Shown: one piece after another, positions 50,973-59,605 of the stretch
Position numbering within the stretch: position 1 is the first letter of the stretch
Layout of the letters: each line of letters opens with the position of its first letter
The notes under the pieces: model-generated
Told to the model about the DNA's origin: nothing
What the model saw: only the letters and a program-made list of their open reading frames with translations
Database searches by the model: none
Assembly (NCBI GenBank): GCA_036733345.1
Contig: DAINAR010000008.1
Location: 1-64,000, forward strand
Origin: JAFGMQ01 sp036733345
GTDB taxonomy: Bacteria; Desulfobacterota; DSM-4660; Desulfatiglandales; Desulfatiglandaceae
DNA: 64,000 nucleotides
Reading direction: 5' to 3'
Program-made: the position numbers and the translations under genes

Positions 50973-53180
50973 TTGTCAAAAAATATTGATTATAGGCAAC
51001 TTCTAAACTCCTCTCAATTAGATGCTGTTATGACTCTTGCCGGGCCCGTTCTGGTAATCGCCGGTGCAGGCAGTGGGAAAACAAGGGCATTAGTCTACAG
51101 GGTAGCCAGACTTGTTGAAAGCGGCGTTTCGCCAGAATCTGTATTGCTTCTTACTTTTACCAGAAAGGCCGCGCAGCAAATGCTGGAAAGGGCTGCAGGC
51201 CTTTCAGATGCAAGATGCAGATTCGTATCAGGAGGCACTTTTCATTCCCTTGCTCATCGGATACTTAGAAACCATGCCGAGCTTCTGGGCTATTCAAATT
51301 CATTCACTATTCTTGATCGCTCTGATATGGAGGAGGCAATTCATTCGCTTATTCCTGGTCCAAGGGCGCCCCAGGGAGCACATAGATTCCCCAAAAGAAG
51401 CACGTTAACCGATATCCTGAGTAAATCCTCAAATCTTGAAAAACCCATTGAAGAATTTATGGAGGATGAATATGGGCAGTTTCTTGAATTTGCACCACAG
51501 ATAAATAAGCTTAATACACTTTATAAGGATTACAAGCGCAGCAATCAACTTATGGATTATGATGACCTTATCCTGAATTTACGCCAACTTCTGGCAGACC
51601 ATGCCGATATACGACTTAAGCTGGGCAATCTTTATCAGTATATCATGGTTGATGAATATCAGGATACTAACAGAATTCAGTCGGATATTGTTAAATGGCT
51701 GGCTCATGATCACAGGAATATTATGGTTGTGGGAGACGATTCCCAATCAATATATTCCTTCAGGGGAGCTAATTACAGGAATATGTTTGACTTTCCCAGA
51801 TACTTCCCTGATGCAAAGATTATCAGATTGGAAGAGAATTACAGATCTACACAGCCTATACTTATGCTGGCAAACGCCTTAATGGACCAGGCATCGGAAA
51901 AATTCACAAAATGTCTTTTTACAAAGCGGACGGGGGGTGATCAACCGAAGGTCATTGACACTATCAACGGACCGGGGCAGGCCCTTTTCATATGCCAATA
52001 TATCAAAAATCAAGTCCAACAGGGACAATCAATAAGGGATTTTGCAGTTCTGTTTCGTGCCGGATATCATTCCTTTGAACTGGAAGCCGAACTAAACCGC
52101 CATGGCCTGAAATATATAAAATATGGAGGGTTTAAATTTCTTGAGTCAGCCCATATTAAGGATTTCCTAGCCCATCTCAGAGTAATGGTAAACAATGAAG
52201 AAACGGTTAGCTGGCAACGTGTTCTTGGCCTGATAAAAAACATTGGTCCGGCAAAGACAAATTCGATTGTCAAATGGCTGAGGTCCGGTTCGATTTCTCC
52301 ATCCAAGATAGAAGAATGGCCCGGAGCAGGAAGGAAGGATAACGGCTTGAAGCCGCTTTCCAAACTTCTTAGCCGCCTTGAAAGCCTACGCGGGATGCAA
52401 CCAAAAAAAGCGGTTGAATATGTCATGGATTATTATTCGCCCCTCCTCGAAGAAAAATTTGACGACTATCCAAGGCGCAAAAATGAACTGGAACAACTTC
52501 TTCCAATGGCCCAACGCTATAAAAAACTGGGCGACTTCATTGATGATCTCGTTCTGGAACCTCCTAACAGCTCAAATGACATTTCTCCGTCAAATAAACC
52601 GGAAGCACTCACACTTTCGACGATCCATTCTGCGAAGGGTCTTGAATGGCCGATTGTCTTTATTATCTGGGTAACTGAAGGTCGCCTTCCTCCCGCAAGA
52701 GCATACCAGAACCCCCAGGCCCTGGAAGAAGAACGTCGTCTTCTTTATGTTGCGGCTACAAGGGCAAAAGACCAATTAATTATGTGCTATCCGGGACAGG
52801 AAACAATGCCTCTATGGCATTATCAGAACATTTCAGATAAGGGATTCAGAAGCGGTCTTTCATCTTTTATAAAGGCCATACCTGAAGATATCGTATCTTA
52901 TGAAAAAGTTGGAGATAAAAAGAAGTCTCCGGTTCAGGCCTGGGAAAGTAAACGTTCTCAGGGTTTAAATGCAGTTCACCGTAATGATCCTGCCCCGCCC
53001 ATAAATCATGGCATTAACTCATCATCGGAATTTTCAATGGGTGACAAAGTGAGCCATCCGGCTTTCGGAACAGGGATTGTCTCGAGATTTATTGCTGATA
53101 ATAAAATTGAAATACTTTTTAAGAATGTTGGTCGAAAGTTATTACATTTGGAATATACAAAACTGGAAAAAATTTATTAG
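50973..53180 (+). CDS. uvrD: UvrD/PcrA-type superfamily 1 DNA helicase
   Basis: 735 residues, a 3'-5' helicase with domains 1A/1B/2A/2B. The motifs are: Q motif NSSQLDAV; motif I AGAGSGKTRALVYRV; Ia TFTRKAAQQML; II VDEYQDTN; III VGDDSQSIYSFRGA; IV LEENYRSTQPIL; V TIHSAKGLEWPIVF; and VI EERRLLYVAATRAKDQL. The C-terminal HPAFGTGIVSRF tudor-like segment matches PcrA. It serves in repair and replication restart. The start is TTG preceded by AAAGGA. It is followed by the aromatic operon's regulator after 209 bases. Confidence 0.95.
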   Translation: MSKNIDYRQLLNSSQLDAVMTLAGPVLVIAGAGSGKTRALVYRVARLVESGVSPESVLLLTFTRKAAQQMLERAAGLSDARCRFVSGGTFHSLAHRILRNHAELLGYSNSFTILDRSDMEEAIHSLIPGPRAPQGAHRFPKRSTLTDILSKSSNLEKPIEEFMEDEYGQFLEFAPQINKLNTLYKDYKRSNQLMDYDDLILNLRQLLADHADIRLKLGNLYQYIMVDEYQDTNRIQSDIVKWLAHDHRNIMVVGDDSQSIYSFRGANYRNMFDFPRYFPDAKIIRLEENYRSTQPILMLANALMDQASEKFTKCLFTKRTGGDQPKVIDTINGPGQALFICQYIKNQVQQGQSIRDFAVLFRAGYHSFELEAELNRHGLKYIKYGGFKFLESAHIKDFLAHLRVMVNNEETVSWQRVLGLIKNIGPAKTNSIVKWLRSGSISPSKIEEWPGAGRKDNGLKPLSKLLSRLESLRGMQPKKAVEYVMDYYSPLLEEKFDDYPRRKNELEQLLPMAQRYKKLGDFIDDLVLEPPNSSNDISPSNKPEALTLSTIHSAKGLEWPIVFIIWVTEGRLPPARAYQNPQALEEERRLLYVAATRAKDQLIMCYPGQETMPLWHYQNISDKGFRSGLSSFIKAIPEDIVSYEKVGDKKKSPVQAWESKRSQGLNAVHRNDPAPPINHGINSSSEFSMGDKVSHPAFGTGIVSRFIADNKIEILFKNVGRKLLHLEYTKLEKIY

Positions 53181-53327
53181 CAATAAAAAATATTTATGTA
53201 TAAGCCCTTTAAATAAAAGGCACCTGAACACATTCCACAATTAAAACATCATATGCCTTTTGGCAGACTCCCTTCCCTGATTATAATTCCTGGTCTCAAT
53301 ATATTATAGTGAAAGACTAATAAACTC

Positions 53328-53356
53328 TTGACATAAAGCCTATAGTTGTTTATTGT
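53328..53356 (+). promoter_or_regulatory. Promoter of the aromatic operon regulator
   Basis: TTGACA (53328-53333), a 17-base spacer, TATTGT (53351-53356). The -10 box lies inside the 30-bp palindrome, so the site is positioned for repression. The predicted start is near 53363, about 27 bases before the regulator's start codon. Confidence 0.7.
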
Positions 53357-53372
53357 CGACAATAAACAACTA
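53343..53372. promoter_or_regulatory. 30-bp perfect palindromic operator (GTCGAC core)
   Basis: Two 15-base arms are exactly complementary and centred on GTCGAC (53355-53360), containing TTGTCGACAA. GntR/FCD regulators often bind short TTGTnnACAA-like palindromes. It overlaps the -10 box and the start point of the regulator gene. Inferred operator for the adjacent FCD regulator. Confidence 0.8.
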
Positions 53373-53389
53373 ATTAGGGGTATACTGTT

Positions 53390-54043
53390 ATTTTTACCAA
53401 ACCACCACTCTTAGTTGAAGATATCACAAACTACCTGAGAAACGAGATAGGCAACGGAATACTCACTCAGGGAGAAAAGTTAAGTGAAATATCACTGCAA
53501 AAAAAGTTCGGGACAAGCAGATCTCCCATAAGAGAAGCGCTGAGGATTCTTGAACGGGAGGGGCTTGTAGTAATTCATCCCAGGAAAGGAGCATACGTAA
53601 GCAATATCACCTTTGAAGATCTCAATAATATCACTACCGTAAGGGCCAATTTGGAAGCCCTTGCTGCACAACTTGCCATTTCCAATTTAACGATGGAAGA
53701 CCTGGAAAATATGGAGACCCTTCTTAATACAATGCAGGAAGAAACACAAAAACTCTCTGTTATTGAATTTACTTCAACCCATAATAAATTTCACGATTCA
53801 TTTATATTTGCTTGCGGCAACAGGATCCTTATTGACATCCTCTCCAAATTAAGAAGACAGTTTTTCAGACCTGAAGTTACATCCTATTATTTTATGAATA
53901 ATATTGATAATGCCTATAACAGCCATCTAAAAATAATTAAGGCTCTAAGAAACAGAGACCCGTTGGAGGTTGAAAATGCAGTAAAAAACGACATCATTAC
54001 AGCCTTCTCATATGATAAAAGCCTCTGGGAAAAAGTACAGTAA
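53390..54043 (+). CDS. GntR-family transcriptional regulator (FCD domain)
   Basis: 217 residues. An N-terminal winged helix-turn-helix (LSEISLQKKFGTSRSPIREALRILEREG, about 33-60) is followed by an all-helical FCD ligand-binding domain (NNITTVRANLEALAAQLAI... to DIITAFSYDKSLW). The frame has a stop at 53375-53377 and no ATG, GTG or TTG before the DNA-binding domain. The best start is ATT at 53390, nine bases after AGGGG. It probably represses itself and the downstream reductase genes through the palindrome at 53343-53372. FCD proteins usually sense carboxylic acids or acyl-CoAs. hcrC follows after 19 bases. Confidence 0.87.
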   Translation: MFTKPPLLVEDITNYLRNEIGNGILTQGEKLSEISLQKKFGTSRSPIREALRILEREGLVVIHPRKGAYVSNITFEDLNNITTVRANLEALAAQLAISNLTMEDLENMETLLNTMQEETQKLSVIEFTSTHNKFHDSFIFACGNRILIDILSKLRRQFFRPEVTSYYFMNNIDNAYNSHLKIIKALRNRDPLEVENAVKNDIITAFSYDKSLWEKVQ

Positions 54044-54062
54044 CCGGAATGGAGGAATAAAA

Positions 54063-54551
54063 ATGAAAAAAAGTGTCTTACTTAAGGTAAACGGTGAAAA
54101 ACATGAAGTATTTATTAAACCGAATTCTACACTCATCAAGGTCTTGAGAGAAAATCTTTCTCTCAAAGGAACCAAGGAGGCTTGCGGAAACGGTGAATGC
54201 GGGGCCTGTACAGTGCTTATGGACGGGATACCGGTAAACTCCTGCATTACTCTTGCTATTGAGGCAGAAGGGAAGGAAATAGAAACAATAGAGGGACTTT
54301 CAAATGGCGGCAATCTCCATCCCCTGCAAAAGGCCTTTATAGACCATCATTCATTTCAGTGCGGATTCTGCACACCGGGTGTAATCATGGCTGCAAAATC
54401 CTTACTTGACCGTAACCCTGAACCGACAGAAAAAGAGGTCAGGCATGCGGTTGCCGGGAACATATGCAGGTGTACAGGATATGACAATATTGTAGACGGC
54501 ATATTAAACGCTACTAAACAAATTAACAAAATGAAAGGCGGCAACCAATGA
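54063..54551 (+). CDS. hcrC: 4-hydroxybenzoyl-CoA reductase-type small subunit, 2x[2Fe-2S]
   Basis: 162 residues of the xanthine-oxidase-family small subunit. The plant-type [2Fe-2S] site is Cys41, Cys46, Cys49 and Cys61 (ACGNGECGACTVLMDG). The second cluster is Cys100, Cys103 (QCGFCTPG), Cys135 and Cys137 (NICRCTGY). It relays electrons between the FAD/4Fe-4S subunit and the Mo site. I start at the ATG with GGAGGA upstream; an in-frame ATG 17 codons earlier overlaps the regulator gene. The stop overlaps the large subunit start (ATGA). Confidence 0.92.
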   Translation: MKKSVLLKVNGEKHEVFIKPNSTLIKVLRENLSLKGTKEACGNGECGACTVLMDGIPVNSCITLAIEAEGKEIETIEGLSNGGNLHPLQKAFIDHHSFQCGFCTPGVIMAAKSLLDRNPEPTEKEVRHAVAGNICRCTGYDNIVDGILNATKQINKMKGGNQ

Positions 54552-56920
54552 ACGACTTCAAATATGTAACCAAGGGCCTGAAAAGGACCGACGGAGAGTT
54601 GATTGTAACAGGAAAGGCACAGTATACAGTCGATATAAGCCTTCCTGGCATGCTGTTCGGAAAAATATTGGGCAGTCCCTACTCCCATGCAAAAATAAAA
54701 AAAATAAACATAGACAGGGCTAAGGAACTTGAAGGCGTAAAAGCAGTAGTGACCGGTGAGGATATCGGCTACAGAAGGTTCTCTTTCATAGATACCCCTG
54801 CCTATCCTGCAGACCAGACACCCCTTGCAGTGGACAAGGTTAGATTCGTTGGAGAAGGAGTTGCCGCGGTTGCTGCAGTAAGTGAAGAAATTGCGACAAA
54901 GGCTTTAGAATTAATAGAAGTGGAATACGAAGAATTAACGCCGGTATTTGATCCTGAGGAGTCAATGAAGGAAGGGTCTCCTCAGGTCCATGATATAATT
55001 GAACCCAATACCACAACTGCCTGGGAGGATTTCGGCGTCCCCAAAACAAAATCAAGGCCTTATAAGGTTATCAATAATATTTCAAACAGAACCCTTATTC
55101 AGTACGGGGACATTGAAAAGGGATTTGAAGAGGCAGACTATATAAGGGAAGACAGGTTTGAAATACCTTCCACATCCCATGTGGCTATGGAACCCCATGT
55201 GGCGGTGGCAGACTATCAGCCTACCGGAAAACTTGATGTCTGGCTCACCCACATGGGATATGAGCACAAGAGACTCTGGCTCGCGAAACTTCTCGATATA
55301 CCCATCAGCAGGGTAAGGGTTCATAAAACATATGTTGGAGGTACATTTGGGGGCAAAATCAGTCTGTTTGCCTTTGAATTTATTACCGCCTACCTCTCAA
55401 GACTCACACTGAGGCCTGTAAAAATTACTCTCACGAGGCAGGAGGTTTTTTCTGTATGCCCGCCTGCAAGAAGGATGATAGTATATATGAAGATGGGCGT
55501 AAAAAATGATGGAAAAATCATAGCCTATCACTCAAGGGTGATAGATGACGTGGGTGCATACAGGAGGAGTTCTCCAACCGCCTTGTACCTTGCTCATTCC
55601 TTCAGAAATCCAATATACGATATTCCCAATGTGAAACACGAGGGCTATGGCGTTTACACAAATAAGCTGTACGCCACTGCAAAAAGAGGCCACTCCCTCC
55701 AGCAGATGAGTTTTGCCGTGGAGTCCCAGATAGACATGATATGCGAGCATCTGGCTCTTGACAAGGTTGAAATGCGGTTAAAAAACTTCAGAAAAAAGGG
55801 TGATATTCTACCCAATGGTGATACGCTTAATAGTTATGCCCTGCCCGAATGCCTTCTGGAGGCAGCGGAAAAGATAGCTTGGAAAGAAAAATACGGGAAG
55901 ATAAAATTTAGAGGTCTTGGTATTGGGACCGCATCTATGTTCTCGGGCGCACACAACTACCCGTTCGCAAGCGGGGCCATGTTAAGACTAAACCACGACG
56001 GCAGGATGATTCTCTATACAGGACAGACTGAGTTCGGGATAGGTATTGATACGGTTATGGCTCAGGTAGTTGCTGAGGTTCTCAATTGCCCCATGGATTA
56101 CGTGATTGTCAATGCAGGTGATTCAGAGATCAGTCCCCATGACATAGGTAATTGGCTTAGTGCTGGTATGTTTGTATCAGGTGAGGCCGTGAGGAGGGCG
56201 GCTCTCGATCTTAGGGAACAAATGCTGAAATACGCAAGTGCAGGCCTTGAAATAAACATTGAAGATCTTGATATGAGTGAGGGCTGGATTGTATCCAGGT
56301 CAGATGAAACAAAAAAGTTGTCTTTCTCTGATATATCAAGGTACGGTATCCAGATGGCGGATGGGGATCCCCTTATTGGTAAGGGATACACCAAATGCGT
56401 TCCCGAGGTCTATTTCTGGAATGGACAGTATAACAAGACGGCATCTCTTTCATCTGGAAGAGGCAGGTTCACCCAGGCTTACGGCCTTGCCGTGGCCACT
56501 GCAGAAGTAGAAGTGGATCCTGGGACCGGAGAGGTGAAAATTATTGAGCTCGTTGTAGCAGACGATTGCGGCACACCCATAAACAGGAAATCGGTTGAAG
56601 GCCAGATTATGAGCCAGGCCGTAATGGCTATTGGTGACGCCCTGTTCGAGGAGATACAGTTCAAAAACGGGGTTGTAATGAACCCGAATCTCCTTGAATA
56701 CAGAGTCCCTACCGCAAACGATATCCCAAAAATAACGTCCATTATAGTTGACAGTTACGAACCAAACGGTCCGTTTGGAGCAAAAGAGGTTGGTGAAACG
56801 TCAAGGGCAGCCGTTATATCAGCCATTGCCAACGCAATATGCAATGCAACAGGCAAAAGGATCTATATGCTCCCCATGACAGGTGACAAGGTAATGCAAT
56901 CTATAGGAGACAATTCATGA
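54548..56920 (+). CDS. hcrA: 4-hydroxybenzoyl-CoA reductase-type large (molybdenum) subunit
   Basis: 790 residues, the aldehyde oxidase/xanthine dehydrogenase a/b-hammerhead and Mo-pterin domains. Early YVTKGLKRTDGELIVTGKAQ and VRFVGEGVAAVAA mark the hammerhead. Later cofactor blocks are VGGTFGGKISLFAFE, GQTEFGIGIDTVMAQVVAEVL and the catalytic glutamate in FGAKEVGETS. The known HCR reaction is reductive removal of the para-hydroxyl of 4-hydroxybenzoyl-CoA to give benzoyl-CoA with ferredoxin electrons. Family homology alone would also allow a xanthine-dehydrogenase-like hydroxylase; the FAD subunit decides. It overlaps both neighbours by 4 bases. Confidence 0.88.
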   Translation: MNDFKYVTKGLKRTDGELIVTGKAQYTVDISLPGMLFGKILGSPYSHAKIKKINIDRAKELEGVKAVVTGEDIGYRRFSFIDTPAYPADQTPLAVDKVRFVGEGVAAVAAVSEEIATKALELIEVEYEELTPVFDPEESMKEGSPQVHDIIEPNTTTAWEDFGVPKTKSRPYKVINNISNRTLIQYGDIEKGFEEADYIREDRFEIPSTSHVAMEPHVAVADYQPTGKLDVWLTHMGYEHKRLWLAKLLDIPISRVRVHKTYVGGTFGGKISLFAFEFITAYLSRLTLRPVKITLTRQEVFSVCPPARRMIVYMKMGVKNDGKIIAYHSRVIDDVGAYRRSSPTALYLAHSFRNPIYDIPNVKHEGYGVYTNKLYATAKRGHSLQQMSFAVESQIDMICEHLALDKVEMRLKNFRKKGDILPNGDTLNSYALPECLLEAAEKIAWKEKYGKIKFRGLGIGTASMFSGAHNYPFASGAMLRLNHDGRMILYTGQTEFGIGIDTVMAQVVAEVLNCPMDYVIVNAGDSEISPHDIGNWLSAGMFVSGEAVRRAALDLREQMLKYASAGLEINIEDLDMSEGWIVSRSDETKKLSFSDISRYGIQMADGDPLIGKGYTKCVPEVYFWNGQYNKTASLSSGRGRFTQAYGLAVATAEVEVDPGTGEVKIIELVVADDCGTPINRKSVEGQIMSQAVMAIGDALFEEIQFKNGVVMNPNLLEYRVPTANDIPKITSIIVDSYEPNGPFGAKEVGETSRAAVISAIANAICNATGKRIYMLPMTGDKVMQSIGDNS

Positions 56921-57846
56921 GTTTACTACCGGAATTTGAATATGAAAGGCCTGGAGGGATTGAAGAGCTTGTTGATCTGCTCTCTAATTATGAAGGTGAG
57001 GCTGCAATCCTGGCCGGTGGAACAGATTTGATCCCACGCATAAAGATGGGATTGAAAAAACCGGACCTTGTCATAGACATTAAAGACATACGCGGCCTGC
57101 GTAAGATAAAAAATGAAGATTTGAATGTCAGGATTGGTTCTCTCGCAACTATTTTTGATATAAAAAACAACCCACTGATAAAAGAAAGGTTCCCTGCCCT
57201 TCATGAGGCGGCGGTTTTAACCGCAAGTGAAAATCTCCAGCAAAGAGGTACACTAGGAGGGAACCTCTTTCAGGATACGAGATGTCTGTATTATAACAAA
57301 CCCAAAGAATGGAGGGATGCCTTTAGACCCTGCTTCAAAACCGGCGGGGACATATGTAACGCCGCAAAAGGCGGAAAAAAGTGCTATTCGGTATACTCCG
57401 GGGACCTTGCTGTTGCGCTTTTGTCCCTTGGTGCTCATATATTTATTCTTGGCAAAAAAGGTGAGAAAGAGATGCCCCTTGAAAACATCTTCACGGGGGA
57501 TGGAAAGGATCCTTTTTCTCTGACCAGGAGTGATTTTATTAAAGAAGTTATAATACCATCCACTAAAAAAGCCGGTGGATATGAAAAACTAAGGATGAGG
57601 GAAGCCATTGACTACCCTGTTGTCAATATTGCCCTTTCCATGGACGCAGAATACAAGGGGAGGCTCATAGTTGGATCCATGGGAGCAAAACCATTTCTCT
57701 ACAAATTCTCTTCAATTGAAGAGCTGCGACAAATACCTGAAAGGGCATATAAAGATGCCTCCCCGGTCAACAATATGGCCCTCTCTCCACTCTACAGAAA
57801 GCAAATGGTTAAAGTTATCTCGGAAAAACTTATAGGCAGATTCTGA
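56917..57846 (+). CDS. hcrB: 4-hydroxybenzoyl-CoA reductase-type FAD subunit with extra [4Fe-4S] loop
   Basis: 309 residues. The FAD domain starts with FEYERPGGIEELVDLL and binds FAD through ILAGGTDLIPRIKMG and QRGTLGGNLFQDTR. Next is a loop with Cys123, Cys139, Cys147 and Cys156 (spacings 15, 7 and 8), absent from ordinary xanthine-dehydrogenase FAD subunits and matching the [4Fe-4S]-binding loop of HcrB. This cluster lets the enzyme accept low-potential electrons, making a reductive role likely. It overlaps the large subunit gene by 4 bases and precedes a PaaK-type ligase. Confidence 0.9.
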   Translation: MSLLPEFEYERPGGIEELVDLLSNYEGEAAILAGGTDLIPRIKMGLKKPDLVIDIKDIRGLRKIKNEDLNVRIGSLATIFDIKNNPLIKERFPALHEAAVLTASENLQQRGTLGGNLFQDTRCLYYNKPKEWRDAFRPCFKTGGDICNAAKGGKKCYSVYSGDLAVALLSLGAHIFILGKKGEKEMPLENIFTGDGKDPFSLTRSDFIKEVIIPSTKKAGGYEKLRMREAIDYPVVNIALSMDAEYKGRLIVGSMGAKPFLYKFSSIEELRQIPERAYKDASPVNNMALSPLYRKQMVKVISEKLIGRF

Positions 57847-57890
57847 TGGATTCCTGTGAACAATTTTATCCAGTTTAAAGGAGGACAAAA

Positions 57891-59192
57891 ATGCCGATGT
57901 TCAGCCCTGAAATAGAGACATTGCAAGTTGATGCCCTGAAGGAATTACAGAATAAGCGATTTGTAAAGATCGTGCAATACGCTTATGAACATGTGCCAGT
58001 TTACAGAAAAAAATTCAAAGAAAGACAAATAAGTCCTGAGGATATAAAAAGCCTGGAAGATGTTGTTAAAGTTCCTTTTACGACTAAAGATGACTTAAGA
58101 CAGCACTATCCTTATGGCATCCTTGCTGTGCCTATGACAGATATTGTAAGGCTCCATGCCTCAAGCGGGACAACAGGAACAGCCACCGTTGTTACATATA
58201 CAAGAAACGATTTAGATGTTTGGAAAAACCTATTGGCCCGTTCCCTTGCAACGGCTGGTGTTACGAGTGAAGATATCGTTCAAAATACTTACGGGTATGG
58301 CCTTTTTACAGGAGGTCTTGGTTATCATTATGGAGCCGAAAAATTAGGCTGTACAGTTGTCCCCTTCAGTTCAGGAAATACAAAGCGTCAGATTAAATTG
58401 ATGAAGGACTTGAAAACAACTGTACTCTGCTGTACCCCTTCCTATGCAGCCTATCTTGTGGAAGCATCAAAGGAAGAAGGGATAGACCCTGTTAAGGATT
58501 TTTCTTTAAGGATCGGCATGTTTGGGGCTGAGCCCTGGAGTGAGGAACAGAGAAAATATATCCAGGAAAACCTCGGGCTCAAGGCCATGGATTGTTTTGG
58601 AATGAGTGAACTCTACGGGCCGGGTGTTGCTGTGGAATGCGAATATCAAAACGGATTACATATATGGGCGGATGAATTCTATGCTGAAACCATAAACCCC
58701 GACTCCGGGGATGTACTTGAACCCGGACAGGAAGGGGAAATGGTAATAACAATGCTGAGCAGAGAAGCTATGCCCCTTCTCCGATACAGAACTCGGGATA
58801 TATGTGTAATAAACTGGGACAAGTGCGAATGCGGCCGAACCCATCCGAGAATAATGCGTCTGACAGGCAGGAGTGACGATATGCTTATTGTGGGTGGAGT
58901 CAATATATTTCCCAGTCAGATCGAAAGTGTTTTATTCAGTATTAATGGCGTGGCACAGCAGTACCAGATAATTGTGGACCGTGACATGCTAGAGCGTCTT
59001 TATGTAAAAGTTGAAGCAACTCCGGAGATGTGGTATTCATCCAACTTTGATTTGAGTGCGTTTACTGAAAAAGTGTCGGCCAATCTCAAGGCGGTATTGA
59101 CGCTTACTGCGAGAGTCGAAGTACTACCTCCTGGTAGTATTGAAAGGTCTGAAGGAAAGGCAAAGAGAGTCATCGACCTTAGAAAAAAATGA
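57891..59192 (+). CDS. Phenylacetate-CoA ligase-type aromatic acid CoA ligase
   Basis: 433 residues of the PaaK branch of ANL ligases, normal for PaaK. The adenylation motif is LHASSGTTGTATVVTYT (about 85-101). FGMSELYGPGVAVEC, LLRYRTRDICVI, CECGRTHPRI and SDDMLIVGGVNIFPSQIE are the PaaK signature blocks, with the catalytic lysine in EGKAKRV at the C-terminus. It follows the reductase genes by 44 bases with AAAGGAGG. It probably forms the CoA thioester that the reductase uses. PaaK-type ligases act on phenylacetate, benzoate and hydroxylated relatives; the real substrate is open. Confidence 0.9.
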   Translation: MPMFSPEIETLQVDALKELQNKRFVKIVQYAYEHVPVYRKKFKERQISPEDIKSLEDVVKVPFTTKDDLRQHYPYGILAVPMTDIVRLHASSGTTGTATVVTYTRNDLDVWKNLLARSLATAGVTSEDIVQNTYGYGLFTGGLGYHYGAEKLGCTVVPFSSGNTKRQIKLMKDLKTTVLCCTPSYAAYLVEASKEEGIDPVKDFSLRIGMFGAEPWSEEQRKYIQENLGLKAMDCFGMSELYGPGVAVECEYQNGLHIWADEFYAETINPDSGDVLEPGQEGEMVITMLSREAMPLLRYRTRDICVINWDKCECGRTHPRIMRLTGRSDDMLIVGGVNIFPSQIESVLFSINGVAQQYQIIVDRDMLERLYVKVEATPEMWYSSNFDLSAFTEKVSANLKAVLTLTARVEVLPPGSIERSEGKAKRVIDLRKK

Positions 59193-59600
59193 ACACCCTA
59201 AAGAATAAGACAGATAGACTTGCTACTTAAGTTCACTTATCCTATACTTCCAAAATGAATCCTTTTTGATCACATCTTCTTGTCATAGATTGATGGTCTT
59301 GTAGAAATTCAAGCTTCTGATGGATTTGAAAAAACCATCATGTTCAAGGAATGAGAATCTCATGTCTCAAGGCGTACCTCTATGCAGTGCGTTGCAGATA
59401 AGGAGATAAAACCAGCTGCAGATACTGAGATCAAGTCCCTCACAAGGAATTGAACCTTTTACAAAACCGTCATAGAATGAAGTACCCCGCAGCAAGCTAC
59501 GGGGTATCTTAAAAAACATTGAACGCCCCAAGGGGCGGGGCCACTTGTCTGCCTTTTACCAGCCTTTTACCAGCCTTCGGCTGGTCGGCTGACTGGCGGA
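59193..59600. other. 408-base gap: no supported gene, ends in a dispersed repeat
   Basis: After the CoA ligase no terminator hairpin stands out. The stretch holds only very short frames. From 59483 it consists of the second dispersed repeat copy. Confidence 0.5.
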
Positions 59601-59605
59601 TTGAA
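59483..59605 (+). repeat. Dispersed palindromic intergenic repeat, copy 2
   Basis: Same block order as the minus-strand copy at 3223-3333: TACCCCGC...GGGGTAT, a run of A, CATTGAACGCCCCAAGG, ACTTGTCTGCCT and a terminal TGGCGGATTGAA. The segment before the end differs and contains an internal duplication (CCTTTTACCAG twice). The TTGAA end lies at the 5' edge of the LD-carboxypeptidase reading frame, as in copy 1. Confidence 0.85.

Noticed and set aside
54548..57846. Plain xanthine dehydrogenase
   Set aside because: The four-cysteine loop in the FAD subunit and the adjacent aromatic acid CoA ligase point to a 4-hydroxybenzoyl-CoA-reductase-type enzyme.
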